From: Sordaria brevicollis
Taxonomy: Eukaryota; Ascomycota; Sordariomycetes; Sordariales; Sordariaceae
DNA: 64,000 nt
Reading direction: 5' to 3'
Assembly (NCBI GenBank): GCA_033439795.1
Contig: JAUTDP010000001.1
Span: forward strand, 310,001 to 374,000
Shown here piece after piece: positions 1 through 10,284 of this stretch. The notes below the pieces were generated by a model. It was given only the letters and a program-made list of their open reading frames with translations, made no database searches and had not been told where the DNA came from. Position numbers and translations under genes: made by a program. The first letter of the stretch is position 1, and the number at the start of each line of letters is the position of its first letter.

Positions 1-662
1 TCGTCAACATTGTCAACCTGGGAAAGAAGAGGTTCGGCAGGAGAGGAAGCAGGAGCAATGATGCCGTTGGAAAGGAAAGAAGCTCAAGTACAGTCGCTCT
101 GGGATACAATTCACGCTCTTCTCGCTCAACAGATATGGATACTCCCATCAACTATCCCCATCGACAAACCAAGACATCTCAAGAAACACTCTCCAACACC
201 GACCAACCCAGTCGTCAGTCCTCCGATGAAACAAGATCCTCTACCAAAGAACAACCCAGTCGTCAGTCCTCCGATGAAACAAGAGTCCCAAACACCGACC
301 AACCCAGTCGTCAGTCCTCCGATGAAACAAGAGTCCCAAACACCGACCAACCCAGTCGTCAGTCCTCCGACTCCATCCCAGGAGCCCGTGGCGTCCGCAG
401 CGGTAACAGCAGCATCATGTATACAGTTGAGTACAGCGTGGAGGTTGATACCATCCCTCCAAGTTTGACAATGCCCGACACAGTACGACTCAGCCCACCT
501 CCGTACACGGACAGCCACCATCCTCATGACCTCCGTGGAGTCAACGACGGGTGCGAGAACTATCGAGCTTGTGTGGTGTCGCGCCACTTGGGGCGGTTTG
601 GTGATGCGGGAGGCTCGCTGAGGAGACAAAGCAGAAGCCCGAGGTTGAGAGTTGCCATGTGA
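1..662 (+). CDS. 3' end of a gene entering from the left edge; low-complexity tail
   Basis: The frame that starts at base 3 is open from the window edge to a TGA at 660-662, so this is the C-terminal part (about 219 residues) of a longer protein. It begins with a basic Gly/Arg/Lys/Ser-rich stretch (GKKRFGRRGSRS), followed by Ser/Thr/Arg-rich sequence, four copies of a 16-residue repeat (core DQPSRQSSDETR) and a Pro/His-rich and Arg-rich end. No catalytic or folded domain is visible. A basic run followed by a long disordered Ser/Thr tail would fit the cytoplasmic tail of a membrane protein, but the part that would show this lies outside the window. Two other frames are open across the repeats because the repeat unit is a multiple of three; this frame was chosen because it alone is open from the edge. 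Confidence 0.55.
   Translation, partial: VNIVNLGKKRFGRRGSRSNDAVGKERSSSTVALGYNSRSSRSTDMDTPINYPHRQTKTSQETLSNTDQPSRQSSDETRSSTKEQPSRQSSDETRVPNTDQPSRQSSDETRVPNTDQPSRQSSDSIPGARGVRSGNSSIMYTVEYSVEVDTIPPSLTMPDTVRLSPPPYTDSHHPHDLRGVNDGCENYRACVVSRHLGRFGDAGGSLRRQSRSPRLRVAM
195..386 (+). repeat. Four tandem 48-base coding repeats
   Basis: Units at 195-242, 243-290, 291-338 and 339-386 encode 16-residue copies around DQPSRQSSDETR. Units 2 and 3 are nearly identical, unit 1 differs in its last codons and unit 4 drifts after SSD. The unit length is a multiple of three, so copy-number change would keep the frame. Confidence 0.9.
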
Positions 663-999
<337 letters not shown>

Positions 1000-1311
1000 C
1001 TAGGAAGAGGCGTCTGTCTCCGGCCAACGGCCGTATCCTTCTTGCGAACCGTCGCCGGGCCCGGGGCATTCCGAGCACGAGTGATCTCCGGGGGCTGGAC
1101 GGGCGGAGCGGCGGGCGTTCAGCAACTTGGTTTCCCAATGCTGAATGTGTTTGACGATACGCCTTCTCCGTTGGAGGCAGCGGTTCGGAGCGCCGCGAAG
1201 GCCGACGGAATCACTCAGGCGCGAGAGATAATTCAAAAGCTTGTCGAGAGTGCCAGGGTCGACCTGCTCACGAAGCTTTGCAGCAGTCTTGTTCTTTGGG
1301 TGCTTGGTCAT
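1000..1311 (-). CDS. Hypothetical basic protein, 103 residues
   Basis: The reading frame starts at an ATG (1311-1309) preceded by ACCACC, a good fungal start context, and ends with TAG at 1002-1000. The first 70 residues are Lys/Arg-rich and predominantly helical in character (for example DKLLNYLSRLSDSV and RRRRIVKHIQHWETKLL). The last 35 residues are Gly/Pro/Ser-rich and look less constrained, so a 3' intron or shorter true end is possible. The plus strand is also open across this stretch, but its start context is poorer. I recognise no family. The small basic helical composition could suit a nucleic-acid-binding or mitochondrial protein, which is only a guess. Confidence 0.4.
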   Translation of the reverse strand: MTKHPKNKTAAKLREQVDPGTLDKLLNYLSRLSDSVGLRGAPNRCLQRRRRIVKHIQHWETKLLNARRSARPAPGDHSCSECPGPGDGSQEGYGRWPETDASS

Positions 1312-2320
1312 GGTGGTTCGCTGGAGCTGGAATTGCTATGGCTGTGGTAGAAGTAAAGAGTTGTTTCGTCAAGGTTGCTAGAGCTTGAAGGAAGAATGAT
1401 GGTGAAGAATGATTGATGGCAAAGGAGGACTGGAGTTGGTGAAAGGAGGGCTGGGTTGCTTTTTGTTGGTGGGGGCTAGGGCAAGAGATTTCACGGAGGG
1501 GAGAGGAAACTGGCGGGAGGGGGACTGGTGTACATGTACTGTTTCGTACGGAAGGAGCACCCCATCCATCTTTCCCATCCCGTTTGCCCACCTCTCAACG
1601 CCCGGGCAGATGTGCAGATTTTTCGGGCCCGGCGAGTCCAGTCCCTTCACCAATCGAGCACTCTGAGGAACTCCGTGCCTTGGTGATTCTGTAGATGCCC
1701 AATCCTTTACAAACGTTGCTAACAATGCTCATGGAGGTTCAATATCATAGTCCAAAAGATGCTGAACTGGAGACTGTGGCCTCGCCCGTGCATGTTCCCA
1801 TATAAGCGTCACATCACTTCCACTTCAAAATTTGCAGGAATGGAGGTCAACATGGACGGCTTCCATTTCGCAATCACACACACCAGAAACTTGCTCTGTC
1901 ATTTTTCCTCCATCGACTGTACCTTCCTCGTCTTCGTTCTGTTGAATGGTTTGCCGCTGGTATCCGATGGTCCCATGAGCAGGTTCCTGCGGGAGACTCA
2001 TCTGACATCCAGCACCGATTTCAGGAACACCTCGTCCCTTCCACTTCTGTCTTGATCACAGCAGAATGTCCGAGATCATGCGGGGCGCAGCTCAACTCAG
2101 TCATCAAGGTGCTCAGCGTTTTCTTCCTTCGCCAGTTCAGGAAAGGGCGGCAACAGGGCACCTGCAGTTGGTCCTTTTGAATATCGTTGCCAGGAAGGTC
2201 CTCCGAGTACTCAAGCACTCGTGATGGAGACAAAGATGCCCTATTCAAATCAATATTATTATCACTTTGCCTTTGCTGTGCTTCCGCTCGCTGTATGTGT
2301 CTTTGAGGCCTCAATCGAGG
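1312..2320. other. Non-coding stretch upstream of the 1.3-kb gene
   Basis: This holds the presumed promoter and leader of the minus-strand gene ending at 1000. Short frames overlap on both strands but none has a convincing start context or recognisable domain. Confidence 0.35.
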
Positions 2321-3222
2321 TCAACACCGTCTAGGTAGGTACATACTACCTCTACCTATCATCGTATTTGCTGATACATCCTCTGAGAAGAGAGGTACGT
2401 ACCCTTGGTAGGCCTTCAAATTGGCTTCACTCTGCCCGTGGTACACCGGCAAGATACTTCTTTCCTGGTGCCTGAGTCCTGCTCTCATTCCCTTGTTGAG
2501 AAGAGGAGGCATCTGCGTCACTTCCTCTCCACAACCGCGGATGCCTGCCGGTGGTGTCATCCAGATCGATCGAGAGCTGTCGTCGTGCCCCTCTTTGTGC
2601 CATCCATAGGGCGACCGTTTGCAACGTGCTTTCCTCCTGAGTAAAGGCTGGACGTCTAGACCCCTCTCGGATGACCCACTGCTTATCAGACGAGGCCGGT
2701 GACGGACGAACCGTCGGGCACTGCCAGACTCCTTCCCGTATTCCTTCATAACAGGCAGTTGCAGCACAGATAACCGGCCGAAGATCACAGCTGGTTTCTC
2801 AAGGAGGACACTCCCCTGGTTGAACTTGGCCATCATGTTTCCCGTCTCCAGCAGATTCTCCGACGTCTTGCTTGCAAGACGGGCAACCTCTTTGAGCTCG
2901 AAGACACAGCCAGCAAAACATTTCCCATATTATCAGGATCCAATGTCTGAAGATGTCTGTCTTCTCTGCAAATCCATCTCAAATGCTTCGGTCCCGAGGT
3001 TGAGCTTTGTGACCGGTTCGTCTGATCTTGAAAATGATTGTGGACTCGACAACTGCAGTTCCTGCCATTATCCGTTTGAGTGTCTGGAGTAGATCGTCCG
3101 TGACCAGATATCGTACCTTCCTCCAGAGCGTTCTTTCCCTCGAAACTTGCGTGCGTGATCGGTCCATTGAGTTGGGATGAAACATTCGCAATTTTCTCTG
3201 CAGCTTGACTCACGGATTCCAT
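2321..3222 (-). pseudogene. Probable gene relic with frame breaks
   Basis: Reading from 3222 downwards, coding-like sequence passes through all three frames. It starts MESVSQAAEKIANVSSQ, moves after about 35 codons to a frame reading VRYLVTDDLLQTLKRIMA, moves again to DEPVTKLNLGTEAFEMDL, then meets two consecutive stops (TGA TAA) near 2930. It continues in the same frame through ELKEVARLASKTSENLLETG into the stretch ending at 2321. The amphipathic helical texture persists across the breaks, which suggests one decayed gene rather than several small ones. Introns could explain one break but no good splice sites sit at the shifts. The family is not recognised; the helical N-terminus recalls the helical leaders of the pseudokinase genes at 11 and 38 kb, without visible identity. 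Confidence 0.35.
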
Positions 3223-3279
3223 TCAGTTCCTGCCCACAATAGGTTTGCCAGAGCACTGGTCCATCCCACCTGGAGGAAG

Positions 3280-3285
3280 ATAAAA
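3280..3285 (+). promoter_or_regulatory. TATA-like box before the Cys-rich small-protein gene
   Basis: ATAAAA lies just upstream of a pyrimidine-rich CT leader (about 3291-3335) of the kind seen at fungal transcription starts. The transcript of the gene at 3814 would begin shortly after. Confidence 0.35.
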
Positions 3286-3813
3286 GACTGCCTTCTCCCT
3301 CCTCTCATTCCTTTCCTCTTCTCTTCTTTTCTCCAGCCTCAACACCAAGTTCAACCCCACCAGAACACAGCAAGAGCACCAGCAAAGACTCTCGTCACGA
3401 AGGTGAGCATCACTCCATCCAGTTCCATCATCTCTTCTCCTTTCCTTGTTTGGTTCCCTTTGCCGACGGGAACCTCCCTTCTCCTCCACTTGTCAGATCC
3501 TTCCACTTGCCAGCTTTTGATCAGCTTCTTGTCGGCAAGACCTTTCTAACAACATGACAGCCATCTGAACCAGACCAGAGCTCAAGCACCCCAGGCTTAC
3601 CCAAGCCACCACCAGGTACGCATCTTGTCTCCTTCTCCTTCTTTTCCCACTTTCCCATTACCTCTTTTCCTTCTGTTCACTTGCCTCCAAATGATGTCGC
3701 TGACTCTCCTGTGCTTCTCATGTTCAGTGCCACTCCCAGCCAGCCTTCCCGCACCTTATACCCCCCGCCGCTCGCTCGCTGCCCTCGACCCCAAGAACGA
3801 GGACGCCACCAGG

Positions 3814-4089
3814 ATGTGCACCCAGACCGTCCTGACCACCATGCTTTGCCGCAAATGCGGCTCACCCATGTCCAACACCACCACCACCATCACAACGCCT
3901 TGTCAGGGCAGCGGCGGCGGCGGAGGGGGCGGCGGCACCAACAGCAACAGCAGCAACCACAGCAACACCGGGCGGTGCCCCGGCACCTGCCCCGGCGCGG
4001 GCAAGACCATCACCAAGACTGCCAAGAGCGGCAGAGTTTGCGGGGCATGCACCCTGGAGGAGGTTCGGATCTACACAGGGTCTTTTTAG
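3814..4089 (+). CDS. Small Cys-rich hypothetical protein, 91 residues
   Basis: The protein begins MCTQTVLTTMLCRKCGSP. It has cysteines in CxxC-like groups at both ends (LCRKCG near residue 14, CPGTCPG and CGAC in the C-terminal third) separated by a Thr run and a poly-Gly/Asn/Ser linker, so metal binding by the Cys pairs is plausible. The start was chosen because the leader appears to carry two introns. The first (3403-3560) has a GTGAGC donor and a CTAAC branch site about 10 bases before its acceptor. The second (3616-3727) has GTACGC and TTCAG ends. After removing both, no ATG precedes 3814. Downstream of the stop a G-rich run follows. No signal peptide is seen. Small proteins beginning with Met-Cys and carrying paired cysteines are common in Sordariomycetes, but I cannot assign a function. 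Confidence 0.5.
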   Translation: MCTQTVLTTMLCRKCGSPMSNTTTTITTPCQGSGGGGGGGGTNSNSSNHSNTGRCPGTCPGAGKTITKTAKSGRVCGACTLEEVRIYTGSF

Positions 4090-6020
4090 GCCCGGGGAGG
4101 GGGGTGGGGGCCTCCGGGGGTGGGTGGGTGGGTGGGGGTCCCGGGGCGGGGGGACGTTACGATGACAATGAATTAAATGCCCTTGACGACCTGACTTGCT
4201 TTGACTCTGACGTGTGAATCTCCTTTGTCTTTTCGTGACGATTCGTTGTGATGAAACATGCTGCAACCCAGAAGTGATCTTGACGATGACTTCCACAAGA
4301 TCTACTTTGAGATCAGTCACCTTGTTCTCAGCCGTGTGTCTTTGTGGACGTTCCCCTTGTTTGAGGCGCTTCAATTTCCTTGACGTCCCGCTTGACCTCT
4401 TCTTGCTCAGCGGCAATGGAAATCTCTGGCGTGGGTGTACGAAGCCATCTTCATGGGAGTTTCTCTTGTCCTCCGTGTTGCTCAGTCCATAGAGGTACCT
4501 TAACAATGTGTTCCTTCTTGCCTGGTTACGTTCCCGAACATAAGCTTATCCAACTGCCCCGTGTAACCCGTCGATTCACAGTATGACACGGTTTACCGCG
4601 ACCTCACAGAGGCATTGACGGGAGGACTGAAGGACGTTAGGAAAGGACCGACCGTTCCACTCCTCGTGGGAGCTCTGGCTAGCCCCAAGAGCCAAAGTGA
4701 GAACAACTTCGGCCCAGAGCTGAAGAATTTGATGTGGTGGACCGATTGTTGATTGATATATCCAGAGGTAGCTCACCTCTTCCCATGGAAGCCGAGGTCA
4801 GCAACAGAAATCCGATTGATGTTGATTTCTTTACGGCATCATCATACCAACCACCAGAGGTACTAGCTGGCTTACCCTGGTCTTTGCATCCCTGAGGTTG
4901 AGGAGGAAGGAGGGTGATGCCAGGCTGCCTTCTCTTGCCAATACTGGGGGTTGAGCACGGCGAAGGTTGGCGTTGGTTGTGCGATAGGGGTTTTGGTAAA
5001 AAAAGGCTTGAAGGTGAAGGCATGTGTTGGAAGACACTGGGAGCCGGAGGTCTTGGATGAGTGCAAAGTGCCCCTGGAGGATTGGAGGGTATTTCGATGA
5101 ACACTGGACGTGCCAACAAACTTCAGAACAGGCCATGACATGGAATGCAGGGTGAAAGCGTTAGAAACTTGGAAAGATGGAACAAAAAGGAACAACTTTA
5201 GAAGTTTGAGGTTGAGTTTAAAATCGTTGGAAAGCAAGCACAGATGGTAAGGTGCTTTCGATGTGGCCGGGCTGCATGCAGCACTTGACAGTTGAAAGAC
5301 AACGGCCCGGCCGTGCAGTACATGACTGGAAGCGGCCAGGTAGAATTCTTCCCTTCACGCTCAATCTTGATGTGCAATACATATATAAATGATGCGGCTT
5401 CTCTGGGGCATGGGATTTCTTTGACGTGTATGTGCTTGTAAGTTCCCTTATGCGAATGCTCACTCTCCAGAGCTTTGGGAGTCCCTTCCACCGTGCCCGG
5501 GCGGGTAGACCCACCCGGGTCCAATCTCCACTTTTTTTTCCCGATGGACGTGCTTCACGGCTGCATGAGTTGGGGAAGGACACTCGACTGTATTTTGCAA
5601 CCAGAAAACAAGAAGACAGAGAATGAACAAGGCAGAGTCAATCACGGCAACTGAGCTTGCAATTCTGTACAGTTTAACACCTCATCCTCTTCAATCCGTG
5701 CCGTGGTAAGCGAGTGTCCGCCACTACCAAATGCATCTCCCTCCTCGCTCCTTCGGCCGGTCCCGGTCCTGGACCTTGTGCCATCATAGCCCTAGACTTA
5801 CTCACTCTATACACCGACATAAAAGCCCCCATACCTACCTATCCCTCTAGGCTTGAAGTTGCTGCGGCATAGCCTTCAATGGCACTCTAGTCTCCCATTT
5901 TGCCTGTGGTAACGAGGGAAAAGACGGGACAACAAACTCGATATTCCCTAAGAAGTCTTGGTCACAGGTACCTCTATATCTCTACAACCCGCCTGCGCCT
6001 GTCTGCCCACCACATGCAGG
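4090..6020. other. Gene-free stretch downstream of two converging genes
   Basis: The first part (4090-4150) is a G-rich run directly after the Cys-rich gene. The rest has ordinary composition. Overlapping minus-strand frames of up to 146 codons around 4680-5240 have no shared splice logic, start context or recognisable motif. The right end should contain the 3' untranslated region of the kinase-ankyrin gene. Confidence 0.35.
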
Positions 6021-9000
6021 TCAGCTGCAGGGCGGATCAATATATTCTATATGCCATGGCCCTTCGCACAACCTCTTCATGACTTGGTCTTGCTCCAACT
6101 CCGGCTGCCTCCCATGCATCTCCAGCCAGGAATTCCAGTCCTTTATCGAATGTCTAAAAGTCTCGATATCCATGTCCTGGGCCCAATCATCCAAGAACTC
6201 CCTCACCGGCTCAATATCCGCGCCCGCCTCCGTCAACATCTTGGAGATGGTCCAGTGCGGCGGATGCATGTCCATGGCGATGCAAAGCGGCGTCATGTAA
6301 GCATTCACAACGCGCCTGTTGACGTCCGCCCCCATGCGAATGAGCATGTCGATGCACTGCCGGTAGCGCGCCTCGACGGCGATGTGCAAAGCCGTGTACC
6401 CGTCGTCGTTGGCCATTTCGATGTCTTTGATGCCGTATCCCCGTTTTGTGAAGGCGAAAAGCTCTTCGAGTACCTTCATTTGCCCGTTCTCGACTGCCTT
6501 CATCAGGGCTGTGGTCTTGCCGTAGTGCGGGCCCGTGAAGTCGGCGTGGGGAAGGATCTTGCGGTCTTTCAGGATCCAGCGGATGATCTCGATTTCTCCG
6601 GCTCCGGCGGCCCGAACCAGCAGCGTGGCGGCAATTTCCTTCTCCTCGCCAATGAGCGGCTTGTCGTTCATGGCATCCGGCTCCGGGACGTGGCAGTGTT
6701 TGGTGGACAAGTGGCTGATCAGGTCGGCGCGAGTCCATTTCGGGGTGGTATGGTAGTCGGGACACTTGAGAATGTACGGGCACTTGTTGTCTTTTCTTCC
6801 GTACGACGACGTAGGCCTGGTGGGTGTCTCAGCGCGCGGTTTTGAGACTCGGTATCCGGCCTGTGGCTCCGCCGGCCCTCTGTTGGTGACTCTCTGCCCT
6901 CTCCATTCATTCAGGAAGCTTTGATCCGTGTAGGCGTGTAAGTCTTGTTGAACAGGTTTGAGATCAGACCGCACACTGGAGGTAGTGGCTTACCATGTTC
7001 CCAATCCATGTCACTGACGACAGTCGTTGCCCTTGAGCCCCGGCGTTGCGAAAGGTGATCATCCCAACCGTTGTCGTAGTGGGAGGAATCCAAACTTGAT
7101 CGACGCGAGTAATCGTCGTCATAACTCTGCTCCCCTGATTGTTGGGCGTTGGCCTCTTCGCTGAAAAACTGCGCCAGGCCCGGGTTGTTCGCATGCTTGT
7201 TCTTTAACGAGTCCCAGAGAGTCCGAGACTCTTTCAAATAGGGTATAACAACCCCCTGGTCACCGGTCACATTCAGGTCGGCTCCATTTTGGAGCAGCCA
7301 ATCGATTAGCGCGTCATGTTTACACCAGGACGCTACCCAGATAGCCGTCGCTGTACCCTGAAGACGCTGCTGGAGAGTACAAGCGTTGCTTTCTGTGTCG
7401 ATATCCACTATATCTCTGTGATTCGTAAGCAGGTACTTGACCACTCTGCCCTTGTTCTTATACGCAGCCTCGATGAGCATTCTGGGGATGTACCCCTTGA
7501 GCTGATCCGGGCTGAAAGTCAGGTTCACGCGGGAAGGCGTGACGTTGAGATGGAACTCGAGAAGGTGTAGGATCAAGTCAGAAACAGGTCGGAATTTGTG
7601 CTCACAGATCCCTACATCTGTGATGAAGTCCTTGTAGCGGCTGTCGTCAGCGTACGGGCAGAGCATCGGCTGATTGTTCTGAATCGAACTTCTTTTGCTG
7701 AGGTTCTGACCGAAATTGGGATCAATGTCGGGTAGCAAAGTATCCCCAGAACTCACGGATTGACAGTCACTGAATAATAGATAGGGTCTGTCAGCGCACC
7801 CACGACGTAGTGTTTCTTCTTTTCTTGAGTCGTTGGGAAAAAATCGGCTTGTCAGAAAAAAAGAAAAAAAACTCACTCCATGCGTGTGTCCGTGTCCAAA
7901 ATCATTGGCTTTTCTTGGAACCAAGCGTGCTGAAGGCAATCTTGTGTAAGCTTTCGGTTTTCGGCTACCGTGAAAAGCTCGGAAATGAACTGATATGCTT
8001 CTGGTTTGATGCCTTCCGGATGCCTTGCGGCCAGTGTCGTTTGGTATCTTTGGGTTATTGCGTTGTAGCAGGGTCCTCTGGCAACGAACTCTGACTTGAT
8101 GCTATGTGATTGGAAGGGCATTTCGGTGCAAAGCAACTGATACGCGGTAGTTGCCAAAGCCCACATGTCCACACGGAAGAAGTCCGTCAAGCCGTACGAT
8201 CTTGGGTAATAGCCTCCCACATCCACTTCTGGGGCTTGATAAGCCACAGTCACCTTAACGCTGCTGTAGCCATTCCTGGACTCTATCGTCCTGGTGATCC
8301 CAAAATCAGCGAGCTTGATCTGCCATCCGAGTTCAAAAACACCTGGACTAGGCAGTTGGGAAATAAGAATATTCTAAGGATTGTTTATTTTAGTTGTCAG
8401 CCGGTGCTAAGGGAGGTAAAGACGGGCGCATATCAATCTGGTCCCGATGAGCAGCAGATTCATACCTGTGGCTTTAGGTCGCGATGGGCAATTCCAGCGC
8501 GATGCATAATAGCGAGACCTTGCAAGATTTGGTGAACAACTTGCCTACACGACGTTTCGTCAAGCGCGCCGTTATCTTCCAGATACTTGTAGAGACTACC
8601 CTCTCGAAGGTACTCCATTATAATATACACATACGTCAGACTACCTCTAGTAAAAGTAAACCACCCGAAAAAGGAAACAAAGTAATTACAGTAGTCCTTA
8701 TTCTACTCATAAATACAAATTAGCATTCTATACCCCAATATCATAAAAAAAAAATGAATTCCCGGGTAATCTCAGCTTTCAATATATATAGTAGCTGGGT
8801 TAATTAGGACACAAGAAGTGCAAAAGAGAAACTCACAACAAGATTTCCCAACACCCGTAGAGCATTTAATTCGTATCGGTAATAATAAATATCCCCATCT
8901 ACACATTCGATTAGGATCTCTTTCACTACGAATATCCTACCTAATTCCTTCGGGTTTTTCGGATCTGCCTTAATGCAATAGTACAAGAAAATATTACCTC

Positions 9001-9193
9001 CGCCTCCCTTTACAATTTCCATTCCTTTCTTCCATATCTCTTGAAACTTCTTCCCGGTAGCATTATAGAGTACAGCCTTTTTCTTATAAGTGAATACCGT
9101 TTCCGTTTTTATAGGATATTCTACTATCGTTATAAAACGACAAGTTTTCAACTCCTATAGAAGCTTACTCGATTATTGACCTATTAAAGCCAT
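6021..9193 (-). CDS. Protein kinase / C2H2-like finger / ankyrin-repeat protein, 5' end RIP-damaged
   Basis: Five exons: A 9193-8837, B from about 8646 to 8466, C 8373-7877, D 7769-6994, E 6943-6021; the product would be about 910 residues. Exon A carries a kinase N-lobe with a Gly-rich loop (VKGGGGNIF) and VVKEI as the lysine strand. Exon B gives YIIMEYLREGSL and HRDLKPQ, exon C NILI, ADFGI and YQAPEV, so the catalytic residues are present. Exons D and E each hold a C2H2-like unit (CPY...C...HLLEFH; CPYILKC...HLSTKH) followed by ankyrin-type helices such as GYTALHIAVEARYRQC and MLIRMGADVN. Introns C/D and D/E join in phase with good sites. Codons 7 (TAA) and 13 (TAG) after the ATG at 9193 are in-frame stops that single CpA-to-TpA changes of CAA and CAG would explain. 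The A/B junction does not close in phase, and base composition falls sharply above 8600. The gene may start later or be dead. Confidence 0.65.
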
Positions 9194-9560
9194 TACTCCC
9201 AAGGCGTAAATCCTAAAGGGGAAGATAGAAACAAAACGAATAAAATTATAAAACGTCAAGATATACGTAATTTGAAAGATTAAATCGAAATTAGAAAGTA
9301 GGAGCAATAGGCACACAAGACGTTTTATTTCCACAACTACTTAACCCCAAGCCTCCTTAAATATATAGTATCACGAAGAGCCCGACTTCCTTCTTCAAAA
9401 AACGTCGAAAATTCCCCAAATTGTCCGTATCCCAAAAATCAACCCACCATTCTAGCGAACAACCGCCCAAACCAATACAACGCAGGGATGATCGCTATTA
9501 CAGCGGAGGCAACCTCAAGTAAGGGGTAGCGATAGCAACTTAGGGACGCACTCGGGGGGC
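9194..9560. other. A+T-rich upstream region of the kinase-ankyrin gene
   Basis: The sequence leads from the 5' end of the minus-strand kinase gene to the inverted-repeat element. Composition is A+T-rich, consistent with RIP spreading from the neighbouring element. No reading frame is supported. Confidence 0.4.
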
Positions 9561-9655
9561 AGTGTCGTTTTACTCCGCGGGCAGTGTTACTGCCCGCGTA
9601 GTGTACCCTAATGTGAGAGCACTCTGGGGGCAGTGCTATATATATCCTTAACCCT
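9561..9655 (+). repeat. Left inverted terminus of the MITE-like element
   Basis: It pairs with 10190-10284. A partial direct repeat of its inner motif (GCACTC-GGGGGCAGTG) also occurs just outside, at 9549-9565, so the left border is slightly ambiguous. Confidence 0.8.
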
Positions 9656-10189
9656 GTAGTTATATAGTTAAAATAAGATATTGATTATATCACCCCCTTT
9701 TCTTCCCGGGAATACTTCCGCATAACAACTTTATTATTTTATTATTATTTAGAATAATACGAATCCTTTAAATATCCTCTGAAGGTTCTTATAACTATTA
9801 AATTTTATAAATATTATTATTAACCCCTAAGGGGTACCGTAAGGACGCTAATAGTATAGCGGTTAAATATTTACGAATAATATTCCCTATTAATAACCTT
9901 TATATGATAAATTTCGAAATTATTATTAATTTAAATAATAAAAATAATATAAAATTATATTATATTTATATTATTATTATAATAATATAATATATTCTCG
10001 TGGAGGGTATTATAATATTATACTATTTTATAATTATTAATTAAATTTACGTATTTAAATACGTTAATAAAACTATATATTATATTTTACAATAATTTTA
10101 GTTTTTAGAGCGAATGAATTATTAAGAACGCGAGCTAACTACAAAGTTTCTACGCCGGCTAAAATAACTGTAACTAACCGAATCGGGTT

Positions 10190-10284
10190 AGGGTTAGGGA
10201 TATATATGGCACTGCCCCCAGAGTGCTCTTACATTAGGGTATACTACGCGGGCAGTGACACTGCCCGCGGAGTGAAACGACACT
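10190..10284 (-). repeat. Right inverted terminus of the MITE-like element
   Basis: It is the reverse complement of 9561-9655 apart from six transitions. Its inner edge carries two TTAGGG units at 10186-10198. Confidence 0.8.

Larger units (their letters stand above)
9561..10284. mobile_element. Short inverted-terminal-repeat element (MITE-like), RIP-marked
   Basis: Two inverted copies of about 95 bases (9561-9655 and 10190-10284) enclose about 530 bases of very A+T-rich sequence without a usable reading frame. Each terminus contains an internal hairpin (GGGCAGTGTTACTGCCC and its partner) and ends inward in telomere-like TTAGGG units. The two ends differ at six places, all C-to-T when read on the plus strand, five of them in CpA. 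Size, structure and lack of coding capacity fit a non-autonomous DNA transposon. No clear target-site duplication is seen at the outer borders, so the exact ends are uncertain. It sits in the shared upstream region of two divergent genes. Confidence 0.7.

Noticed and set aside
195..386. Regularly spaced repeats that could suggest a CRISPR-like array
   Set aside because: The units are contiguous, without unique spacers, a multiple of three long and read as protein; the genome is eukaryotic.
4679..5237. Overlapping minus-strand frames of 101-146 codons
   Set aside because: Three frames compete with no motif or splice logic to favour one.
5958..6845. 295-codon plus-strand frame
   Set aside because: It is the antisense of the ankyrin exon at 6021-6943, which has clear ankyrin and zinc-finger motifs in its own frame.
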